The position numbers were made by a program, and so were the translations under genes. Positions 24,063 through 32,900 of a stretch of DNA of 64,000 nucleotides are shown here, one piece after another. How positions within the stretch are numbered: the first letter of the stretch is position 1; the number at the start of each line of letters is the position of its first letter. The notes below the pieces were generated by a model. That model did no database searches and was not told where the DNA came from. It saw only the letters and a program-made list of their open reading frames with translations. Source of the stretch: G963704535 sp963704535 (GTDB lineage Bacteria > Chloroflexota > Chloroflexia > Chloroflexales > Roseiflexaceae); NCBI GenBank assembly GCA_963704535.1, contig OY969916.1, positions 7,564,001-7,628,000 on the forward strand. The letters are read 5' to 3'.

Positions 24063-24204
24063 AGGCTCACGCAAAGCCGCAAAGCCGCAAAGTCAGTTCA
24101 CGATAACGTGAGAGGTGCTGGCGCAACTGGTCGAGCTGCTGGCGCTGCGGAACACGTAAAGGCTCACGCAAAGTCGCAAAGTCAGTTCACGATAACGTGA
24201 AAGG
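24015..24204. repeat. direct duplication of about 95 bp
   Basis: 24015-24111 (end of the nucleotidyltransferase gene plus GCAAAGCC iterons and CGATAACGTGA) is repeated at 24112-24204 with few changes and one iteron fewer. The ribosome site of the GxxExxY gene lies at the end of the second copy. Confidence 0.85.
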
Positions 24205-24212
24205 AGTTCACA

Positions 24213-24599
24213 TTGACAGAGAATGAGATCGCTCAACAGATCGTCGATGCCGCATTCAAGATCCATACAAGGTTTGGACCTGGACTATTAGAAGCGGCAT
24301 ACGAAGCTTTACTCATCCACGAATTGAAAAAGCGCGGGTTGCGAGTTGAGGCTCAGAAACCAATACCGATTGTTTACGAGAGCGTGACACTGGAGGTTGG
24401 TTTTCGTGCCGATCTCGTCGTAGAAGATAAGGTTATTGTAGAGCTAAAATCTGTCGAGGTACTTGCTCCCGTTCATAAGAAACAATTGCTCACGTATCTC
24501 CGTCTGGCCGACAAGCGCCTGGGCTTGCTCATCAATTTTGGCGAGAAACTAATCAAGGATGGTATCAATAGAGGTATCCTCTCCATAATTCCTGGTTAG
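24213..24599 (+). CDS. GxxExxY protein (PDDEXK_3 family)
   Basis: The 128-residue protein has the defining GPGLLEAAYE (GxxExxY) near residue 23 and a restriction-like fold core: GFRADLVVEDKVIVELKSVE contains the D...ExK residues of PDDEXK nucleases, followed by LLTYLRLADKRLGLLINFG. The biological role of the family is unknown. TTG 24213 with GGAG seven bases upstream is the start. It is preceded by CGCAAAG-type iterons, as often seen around genes of this family, and its stop overlaps the convergent transposase end by four bases. Confidence 0.85.
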   Translation: MTENEIAQQIVDAAFKIHTRFGPGLLEAAYEALLIHELKKRGLRVEAQKPIPIVYESVTLEVGFRADLVVEDKVIVELKSVEVLAPVHKKQLLTYLRLADKRLGLLINFGEKLIKDGINRGILSIIPG

Positions 24600-26239
24600 G
24601 CTGGATGAGGACTGGCAGCGGTGGCCGTCCGTTCGCGGATACTGTCAGCTAAGGATGGGGTGGTGGCAGACGCCAGGAGCCGACCGAGGAAATAGGCATA
24701 TACCCGCACGCCCAGTTTGGTGGCGGTGGCAATGATCGTTTGGAAGGTGTCCCAGAGCCTGCGCTCCCGCACCGGATTGCGGGCCGAAACTGACATCGCG
24801 TTTCCGCACCCGTCGTCTGGCTGCCAATTCCATGTCGTTATTGTGTAGTGGCAGATCGGGATAGTCAAGCACTAACAGCAACAGTTCGCGGTTAGCCCAA
24901 GTCTTGGCGATCCGTTCATCCAGCGCCAGGTAGCCGGTGCGACGCCTGAAGAGGTCGTCAAAGGCGGTCCGCAGTCGGTCGCACTCCGTTCCGCTTGGCG
25001 CCGTCCGATAGGCCACCAACTGGTGATAGAATATCCAGTAGTCCTTGCGGAAGTCGGCCAGTAGAGCCTGATGGACCGGCACCGCCGGGGTCAGTTTGGC
25101 GTAATGGCGCCCATCGTGAATCCAGCACAGCCCATGCGCATCGGTCAGCAGGTGATATACCGCCGCGTCGTCGCTCAACAAGCGCCTCACGATCGGCACG
25201 CTCGTTTGCGCCTGATAGGCCGCAATCGCCAGTGCGTCCCAGACCTGCCGGCGCTGCTGGGGTCGAGGGTCAGTCGCGCCCTGTCAAGCAGGGAGGTCAA
25301 CTCCATCGCGCTCATCTGGCTGTCCCATGGCAGTGCTGCACACAATTGGGTCACCAGGGTGGGACGGAGGCTGGTGCTGTCCAGCCAGGCCAGCGCGTCT
25401 GCATTGAGACGAAAGACCACGTCTTGCCCCCACAACACTGCCAACACATCCTGGCGCGTGCCGCCTGGACGGGTCTGATAGACCGTGAAGAAGGGATTGC
25501 CCAGCACATGGCAGGTTTGGTTCTGACCATCGACACGGGTGCTGGTTTGGTCGGTGGCCTGCCACTCGGTACTAGCGAGGCCGGCCTGGTGGATCGCTTG
25601 GGCTTCGGCACTCCAAGTCGCACGGTGGTCGCGCAACCAGCGCGCGATGGTGCCGGCGCCGATGACGATCCCGGCATCCTGGAAGAAGGTCAGCAGGCTG
25701 GGTTGACTGATATTGGCACCATGGCCGAGGGTCAAGGTCAATGCCTGGATATGCGGGCCAAACTGGCCAGAGTAGCCGTCTGGCAGCGGTGCGGTGATTG
25801 TCTGTCCGGTGCTCGGAACCATCCAAACCTCGCGCACGAAGCGGATGATCTGGGGCTGCAGGAGGAGATCCTGGATGGTGACTTCAGTCGTACCATGGCG
25901 GATGGCATCTGGCGGAAGGGTGGCTGGGTCAACCACACAACGTTGGGTGCGGGTGGGCGCCAGGATGTCCAGCTTGCGCCCTTTCCGGCGCGGTTTGGGG
26001 GTATGGCGCTCGCGTTCGGAGGAATGATCGGGTGTTGGCGTCGAGGACGTGGGCGGTTTGACATCCGGTTTGCCTGAGCCACCCTTCAAGCGGGCATTCT
26101 CATCTCGCAATTGCTGGTTCTCGGCGCGCAGGGCCTGATTTTCAGCGACCAGCGTCTCAATCAGGTTGAGCAATTGTCCGATCACCTGCCTAGTGGCTGG
26201 GTCAGTGATGGCATCCAGGTTGACATCGGGAATCTGCAT
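24596..26239 (-). pseudogene. IS66-type transposase with two single-base frameshifts
   Basis: The N-terminus holds a leucine-zipper-like coiled coil (QLLNLIETLVAENQALRAEN) and a Lys/Pro-rich linker, then IS66-type blocks: PSTGQTITAPLPDGYSGQFG, LGHGANISQPSLLTFFQDAG, TEWQATDQTSTRVDGQNQTC with a catalytic Asp, and HGLCWIHDGRHYAKLTP. A missing C near 25260 and an extra C near 24786 separate three frames; with both corrected the protein is 547 residues and ends FQTIIATATKLGVRVYAYFL. No in-frame stops interrupt the pieces, so the damage may be recent or a sequence error. Terminal repeats of the IS were not identified. Confidence 0.8.
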
Positions 26240-26281
26240 ACATAATGGTACGAAGATGGCGCATCATTGGATCTGATCGTC

Positions 26282-26500
26282 ACCAGCGTTACACGCCCAG
26301 CGATTATGGAGAGGATACCAATAGAGTAGCTAATGGACTTGTGGAATAAATATCGTTCAATCTTTACGCTTTGCGGCTTTGCGGCTTTGCGTGAGTCATT
26401 CTTAACAGGATTATCACTACTACCTGGATTATAGAGCGAATATTGCTGAATATTTATCACTTTGCGGGTTTGTGGCTTTGCGTGAGTCATTCTTAACGGG
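26282..26500. repeat. inverted counterpart of the GxxExxY 3' end plus CGCAAAG iterons
   Basis: TTATGGAGAGGATACCAATAG (26305 area) is the inverse of the sequence coding GILSIIPG at the GxxExxY end (24575-24597). CTTTGCGGCTTTGCGG arrays at about 26368-26393 and 26460-26485, each followed by TGAGTCATTCTTAAC, invert the iterons before that gene. The IS66-type gene thus sits between inverted repeats. No gene in 26240-26512. Confidence 0.65.
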
Positions 26501-26512
26501 GCTATCGTGTCG

Positions 26513-29500
26513 ATGTCACATCTTACTGAGATCATCACCTCCCCCGACCCCGCCGTCCGCGACCGCGTCGCTTGACGCCTTCTGCCGTGGGGCGACGCTG
26601 GCCGAGCTGCTGGCCGAATGTGCGGCGCTGGAGGCACTGCGGCGCCGCAGCGACAACCTGTACGAGCGGGTGCGGGCGCTGTTCTTCCTCTACGCGATCC
26701 ATCGCTTCCATCTGCCGCTCAAGCCAGGGCTCGCGGCGCGCGGGCTAGTCCCGTTCGAGGGCTATGTCCACCTGCTGAACCGCCGCTTCGAGGAGGCGAT
26801 CGACGTCTTTCTGGCCGCGCAGAGCGCAGCGGGCCGAGCGACGCGCTGTCCAGCGCGCTGGCGGCGGCCTACCACCGGCTTGGCTTCCAGACGCTGGCCG
26901 ACCAGGTGCGGCGCAGCGTGCGCTCGGTGCGCGGCAACCAGTGGATGTTCCGCGTCGGCCACCCGGCCGACCATCCGCTGCGGGTCCGGCCGGAGCTGCT
27001 GCGCCCGCGAGTCGGCCGATGCGCCCTTCCCACTCCTGCGCGAGCGAACGCCGGTGCGGATGGACCTGTCGCACAGCGGCTGGAGCGACATCTTTTTCCT
27101 GGGGATGGACTACCCGGAGGGCGCGCGGGTGCTGAACGTCTCGATCGACCTGGGCGTGCGCGGGCGCGACGCGGCCGCCCGCCCGCCGGTCGAGGCCTAC
27201 TTCCGCGTGATCGACGAGCCGGTGCTGCGGCTGGTCAGCGTCGACCTGGCGACTACCGCCGACATCACGACCTGGCCGAGGTGTTCGACTTCGCCAGGGA
27301 CTACCTGGGGCTGCTCAAGGCCGCGGTGATCGCCGCCGGGCTGGTGCCGCCGGGGATCGAGGGCGCCGGGCAGCGCCTGGCCGACCTGCTGGCCCGTCTG
27401 GTCGGCCCTGGCCACGGGATCGAGCTCGTCAGCAAGGTCAACGACATCCCCAAGGGCTCGCGTCTGGCGGTCTCGACCAACCTGCTGGCCGCGCTGATCG
27501 CCGTCTGCATGCGGGCGACCGGGCAGGCCGCCTCGCTGACCGGCCCGCTCGATGAGCGCGAGCGCCGGCTGGTCGCGGCGCGGGCGATCCTGGGCGAGTG
27601 GCTGGGCGGCTCGGGCGGCGGCTGGCAGGACTCCGGCGGCGTCTGGCCCGGCATGAAGCTGATCCAGGGCGTGATGGCCGCGCCGGGCGACCCCGAGTCC
27701 GGCGTCAGCCGCGGCCGGCTGCTGCCGAGCCACCGCATCCTCGACGAGCGCGACGCCGCGCCCGAGACGCGCCGCCGTCTCGCAGGAGAGCCTGGTCCTG
27801 GTCCACGGCGGCATGGCCCAGAACGTCGGCCCGATCCTGGAGATGGTGACCGAGAAGTACCTGCTGCGCTCCGAGGCCGAGTGGGCCGGCCCGCCAGGCA
27901 GGCCGATCGGCATGCTCGACGAGATCCTGGCCGCGCTGCGCGCCGGCGACATCCGCGGCGATCGGCGACGCGACCACCCGCAACTTCGTCGGGCCGCTCC
28001 AGACGATCATCCCCTGGGCCAGCAACCTCTACACCGAGACGCTGATCGACGCAAGCGCGCGCCGGCGTTCGGCGCGGACTTCTGGGGCTTCTGGATGCTC
28101 GGCGGCATGTCCGGCGGCGGCATGGGCTTCATCTTCGCCCCGGAGCGCAAGGCCGCAGGCGCAGGAGCGCCTCCAGGGCATCATGATGCGCGACCAAGCG
28201 GCGAGCTGGAGCACGCGCTGCCGTTCGCGATGGAGCCGGTCGTCTACGACTTCGCGATCAACCCGCACGGCACCTTCGCCGATCTGCTGGCTGCCGATGA
28301 CGGCGCTGCTGCCGCCGGCTACTACGCCCTGATCGTGCCGGCCATGCTGCGGCTCGACCCGCGCACGCTCTCGCCCACGCGCCGCGCCGAGCTCGACCGC
28401 TTCGCGACGGCCTGCCGCACCCGGCCTGAGCTGTCCGGCATGGTCCAGACGCTGTTCGACCGGCTGCTGCCGCGCACCTGCGGAGCGAGCGGGGCGAGCA
28501 GCACCTCGCCGCGCTGCTGGCGGCCAATGGCTTCGACCGCGTGCAGCACGAGCAGATCCGCGCCGACCTGCGCAGCGGGCGGATCGGCCTGGCCCAGAAC
28601 CGCCTGCCGCTCAGCAGCAAGATCCACGACGTCACGCCCGACGATGTCACCGACGCGACGGGCGAGCTGTCGAGCGAATACCGTCGACCTGGGCCTGCAG
28701 GCGCTGGCCGACGGCGCGGTGGCGGTCGTGACGCTGGCCGGCGGGGCCGGCAGCCGCTGGACCCAGGGCGCCGGCGTGGTCAAGGCGCTGCACCCGTTCG
28801 CCGGCTGGGCGGCAAGCACCGCACCTTCCTCGAAGTCCACCTGGCCAAGAGCCGCCGCGTCGGCCAGCTTTGCGGCAACCCGCTCCCGCACATCATCACC
28901 ACCAGCTACCTGACCCACGACGCCGATCGCGGCCTACCTGCGCCGAGCCGACGCGACGGCAACTACGGCTACGCCGGGCCGCTGCTGCTCTCGCCCGGTC
29001 GCGCGGTCGGGCTGCGGCTGGTGCCGATGGCGCGCGACCTGCGCTTCGCCTGGGAGGAGACTGCCGCAGCAGATGCTCGACGAGCAGGCCCAGAAGGTGC
29101 GCGAGAGCCTGCACGCCGCGCTGATCGAGTGGGCCTGCCGCAGCCGGCGAGGGCAGCGACTACACCGACAACCTGCCGCTCCAGTGCCTGCACCCGGTCG
29201 GCCACTGGTTCGAGGTCGCCAACCTGCTGCGCAACGGCGTGCTGGCGCGAGCTGCTCGGCCGAGCGGCCCGCAGCTGCAAGTACCTGCTGGTCCACAACA
29301 TCGACACGCTGGGCGCCGACCTCGACCCGGCGCTGCTGGGCCTGCACATCGCATCGCGGCGCCGCTCTGACGCTTCGAGGTGATCGCGCGGCGCATCGAG
29401 GACCGCGGCGGCGGGCTGGCCCGCGTCGACGGCACGGCTGCGCCTGCTGGAAGGGCTGGCGATGCCCGCGCGAGGAGGACGAGTTCCAGCTCTCGTACTA

Positions 29501-29862
29501 CAACACGCTGACGACCTGGGTCGACATCGACCGGCTGCTGGCGGCGTTCGGGCTGGCCCGCGCCGACCTGGCCGACGAGGCGCGCGTGGCGGCCGGCGTG
29601 CGCGCGCCTGGCCGCGCGCATGCCGACCTACATCACGCTCAAGGACGTCAAGAAGCGCTGGGGCCACGGCCAGGAGGATGTCTTCCCGGTGGCGCAGTTC
29701 GAGAAGCTGTGGGGCGACATGACCGCGCTGCCGGAGCTGGACTGCGCGTTCACGGTCGTCGCGCGGCTGCGCGGCCAGCAGCTCAAGGAGCAGGCCCAGC
29801 TCGACGGCTGGCTGCGCGACGGCTCGGCGGCGTGGATCGAGGGGCTGTGCCTGTGGGGATAG
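26513..29862 (+). pseudogene. GHMP-type sugar kinase fused to UDPGP-type uridylyltransferase, many frameshifts
   Basis: About 1115 residues can be pieced together from all three frames. N-terminal part: RRRSDNLYERVRALFFLYAI. Kinase part: NDIPKGSRLAVSTNLLAAL (GHMP ATP loop), AILGEWLGGSGGGWQDSGGV and LGGMSGGGMGFIFAPE (GHMP C-terminal loop). Uridylyltransferase part: VAVVTLAGGAGSRWTQGAG (nucleotide loop), HRTFLEVHLAKS, LLLSPGRAVGLRLVPMA, LPLQCLHPVGHWFEVANLLR, NIDTLGADLDPALLGLHIA, EDRGGGLARVDG and KDVKKRWGHGQEDVFPV. The likely role is phosphorylation and nucleotide activation of a sugar. At least fifteen single-base shifts occur but no stop interrupts the matching segments, favouring sequence errors over decay. 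Confidence 0.7.
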
Positions 29863-29865
29863 GGT

Positions 29866-29905
29866 TGTGTTGCGTGTTACGTGTATCCGACTCACGCAAC
29901 ACGTA
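29866..29905. repeat. GCGTGTT heptamers forming a small hairpin
   Basis: TTGTGTTGCGTGTTACGTG faces CACGCAACACG across a short loop, between convergent genes; it may also end transcription. Confidence 0.6.
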
Positions 29906-31094
29906 TTATTCTCTATTGGTCGCGCCCGGCCACGGCAGCGCAAGCACCAGCAGCCCCAGCACCACCATGACCAGCGTGGAGCCAAACACGAGCACCCGCA
30001 CATCGAACAGATCGGCCAGCCCGCCTGCGGCCATGCCCCCCAGAAACACGACATCGCGCATCATGAAGAACGCGCTATTGACGCGGCCCAGCAACTCGCG
30101 CGGCGTATTGCGCTGGATCATGAGCTGGCGCGCGACCGCCGACGGCGCGTTGAACATCCCGATCGCCAGGTGCAGCCCGATCGCCACCCACACCGACGAC
30201 ACGAACGAAAACAGGACGCCGCTCACGCCCATGCCGAGAAAGCTCAACGCCAGCCAGCGATCTTCGCTCAGGCGAGCGGCCAAGCGCAGCATCAGCAGGC
30301 TGCCGACCGCCGCCCCGACCGCGTCCATGCCCAGCAGCAGCCCGTACGCGAACTCACCCCCGTGCAGGATGCGGAACGCGAACGGCAGAAGCAGCGCGTT
30401 GAACAGGCCAAACGAGGTGAAGGACGGCACGTAGACCAGGAACAGCCGGCGCAGGACCGGCGTGCGGATGAAAAACCGCACCCCCTCGCGCAAATTGTGC
30501 AGCACGGTCCTGGCCGTCGTCCGGCCCTCCACCGTCAGCGGCACGCTACGAACACCCAGGATACACACCGCCGACAGCACGAACGACAGCGCGTCGATAT
30601 AAAAAGCCCACTGGATCGGCAACTGCGAGGCGATCAAACCCGAAGCTGCGAAGCCTAGCGCCGTCGAGCCGACCGAGCTGACGATCATCATCGAGTTCGC
30701 GGCCGCCAGATCATCGGCATGGATCGTCTCAGGCAGCATGCTCAGCCAGGGCCGGCTCGAAGAACTGCCCCACTGCGCTTGAGAGCAACACCAACACATA
30801 CAGCCAGCCGATGCCGAACGGCAGCATGAATGGGATAGCCATGATCAGCGCCGCGCGCAGCAGATCGGCGCAGACCATGATCCGTTTGCGGTCGAACCGA
30901 TCGGCGATCACGCCGGCGATCGGGCCGACGAACAGGCTCGGCAGCGCCGTCACCAGCAGCGCCAGGCTCACGCTCAACGCCGAGCCGGTCAGGCGGTAGA
31001 CCACGATCGACGCGGCGATCATCGTGAACGCGCTGCCCAGCATCGAGATCAGCTGGCTGATCCACAGGAGCGTGAACTGGCGCTGGCGGAACAC
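29906..31094 (-). pseudogene. MFS transporter (one frameshift), probable exporter of the NRPS product
   Basis: With one extra G removed near 30752 (CTG-G-CTGAGC) the frame gives 395 residues with about twelve membrane helices, an MFS member like the enterobactin-exporter/MFS_3 group. Seen are MFRQRQFTLLWISQLISMLG, the loop motif GVIADRFDRKRIMVCADLLRA after helix 2-3, IHADDLAAANSMMIVSSVGS and RNTPRELLGRVNSAFFMMRD. It reads in the same direction as the radical SAM and NRPS genes, with a MITE in between, and is the only exporter in the locus. Confidence 0.78.
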
Positions 31095-31141
31095 CCCAAA
31101 CGGCGATGGCGGAGCGAGACGGGCGACCGGGTTAATGGGTA

Positions 31142-31212
31142 CCTCTCTGGGAAAAAGGGGGTTTGAGGGGGCACCCCCTCAGTCTCCCCCACCCACATTG
31201 TAAAGTGGAATG
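31142..31212. repeat. MITE-like copy, partial
   Basis: GGGAAAAAGGGGGTTTGAGG core with CCCTCAGTCTCCCCCACCC and TGTAAAGTGGAATG, the same right part as the copy at 689-775. It separates the MFS gene from the radical SAM gene. Confidence 0.6.
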
Positions 31213-31217
31213 TCGAA

Positions 31218-32685
31218 TTACCGAGCATCGCGCCAATAGGCGCCGTAGTGCGGCGCCGCCTCGCCTAGTGGTAGCGCTCCGGCCAGGTAGGAATGTTGAG
31301 CCATTGCTTCGCTGAGATCGCGGACTCCATCCAGAAACACCCCGTAGACCTGTTCGGCGGTCGTCAGTGCCGAGTCATACACCGGCAGCAGATCCTCATG
31401 ATACAGCGTAAAGTCACGATGGCGCAAGCAGAATCCCGAACAACTCCGGGCGGTCGAAGATCGGCGTGCCGGGATACGGCACCAGCACCGAAAGATAGGA
31501 CGCATGCAGCAACCCGCGCTCGATCAGCGAGCAGACCCACGCCAGCGTCCGTTTCATATCATCGACGGTCTCATTGGGCAGGCCGACGATCAAGAAGGAG
31601 CACGCGCCGATGCCCGCGTCGCGCAGTCGCCGCAGCGCCTCCTCGGTGATGCTGGCCTTGCTGCGCTTATTGGTCAAGTCCAGGCTCTTTTGATGCGCCG
31701 TCTCAATCCCCACCTCGACCCAGCGGCAGCCGCTGCGATACAACGCCTGGGGCAGGCGCGGGTCGCGCAGATTGGAGAGGCGCGTCTGGCAATCGTAGTG
31801 GATATCGCCCTCGGCCTCCAACGCGGCGCAGAACGACAGCGTTCGCTCGGTATGCAGCGTGAAAGTCTCGTCGCCGAAATCGACATGATGATGCGCGCCA
31901 AAATGGCGTTGATACGTCCGGATCTCGGCGATCACCCGGCTGATTGGGAAGTACGACGGCTTGCGGCCGATCGTCTGGATCGAACAGAACGAGCACTCGA
32001 ATGGGCATCCAAGCGCGTGGACCTGGCGAATATAGCGTAGATCATCCCCGGTGGCCGCGGGAAAAAGATCGATCTTGGGAAACGGGATCTGGTCCACCGG
32101 CATGGATGGGTAGCGCTGCCCGCCGGCGATCACGCTGCTGTCGGCGGTCTTGTAGACCAGGTTGCCGATCGCGCCGACATCCTCCCCGCTCATGAGCGCG
32201 CGCAGCAGCTTCGGCAAGGCATACTCACCCCGATCGACCACCACATAATCGACGCTAGGGTGCCGCGCCACCTCCTCGCACAGCGGCGTCGCCACGATCC
32301 CGCCAAAGATCACCTGCGCCCGCGGGTGCAGCTCTTTCACCATATCGGCGATCTGCAGGGCATACGGCAGATTGAGCGTCATCGGCGAGAACAGATACAC
32401 ATCAGCCGGGTGCGCGGCGATGGCCCTGGCGATGCCAGCCTCGTCGATGCCATCCAGCACGGCGTGATCGGTATAAAAATCCAGCGCCTCCATCGACGAG
32501 AAACCCTCGTGCGCCAGGACGCCGCCCAGCCACGTGATCCAGTGCGGCAGCTCGAACAAGAAGCGCTTCATAAGGCGGGCGTTGGGGTGCAAGGCGTAAT
32601 AGCGCTTATCAAAGGTCTGCCAGTAGCGTCGGCGCCCCTCGACACGCCGGTGCGGGACCGGCGTATGCACGAACACAATATGCAT
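31218..32685 (-). pseudogene. B12-binding radical SAM protein (one frameshift near the C-terminus)
   Basis: After removing one extra G near 31425 the product is 488 residues. Residues about 60-190 form a cobalamin-binding-like domain (DVYLFSPMTLNLPYALQIAD, IFGGIVATPLCEE). The radical SAM core follows with the cluster motif CPFECSFCS, then HHVDFGDETFTLH, CRWVEVGIETAHQKSLDLTN and SFLIVGLPNETVDDM. Such enzymes carry out methylations or rearrangements on unactivated carbons. ATG 32685 (MHIVFVHTPVPH) has a GAGGAGA site. It follows the NRPS on the same strand and may tailor its product. Confidence 0.82.
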
Positions 32686-32703
32686 GTCTCTCCTCTTCTC
32701 CTC

Positions 32704-32805
32704 AGAGACTGTCTGAAAAGGTCTGCGTCTCACTTGCAATCAGTGGTGGAAAGGGGTTCTTCAGGGGCAGCCCCCTCAAACTCCCCCCTTTCAGACAGCC
32801 TCTCA
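32704..32805. mobile_element. complete MITE-like element
   Basis: AGAGACTGTCTGAAAAG at the left and TTTCAGACAGCCTCT at the right around the G/C hairpin core; about 102 bp. Lies between the radical SAM start and the NRPS end. Confidence 0.78.
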
Positions 32806-32900
32806 GAAACTGCTTGAAAAGGGGAGCGGTTCGCCTATGATTCGTGGTGGAAAAGGGCTTCTTGAGGGGCGGCCCCCTCAAACTCCCCCTTTTCGAACAG
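32804..32900. repeat. MITE-like copy overlapping the NRPS 3' end
   Basis: AGAAACTGCTTGAAAAGGGG at the left; the hairpin core and CCCCCTTTTCGAACAG run into the NRPS frame, giving its last residues FEKGEFEGAAPQEALFHHES and its stop. Confidence 0.75.

Noticed and set aside
26182..26637. Minus-strand ORF containing DSRKAAKPQ and GILSIIAG
   Set aside because: It is a translation of CGCAAAG iterons and an inverted fragment of the GxxExxY 3' end, not an independent gene.
26513..29862. Programmed frameshifting or nucleotide skipping in the kinase/uridylyltransferase gene
   Set aside because: The number of sites, the mix of G/C insertions and CCC shortening, and the presence of the same pattern in adjacent unrelated genes fit consensus error better; kept only as an item to verify.
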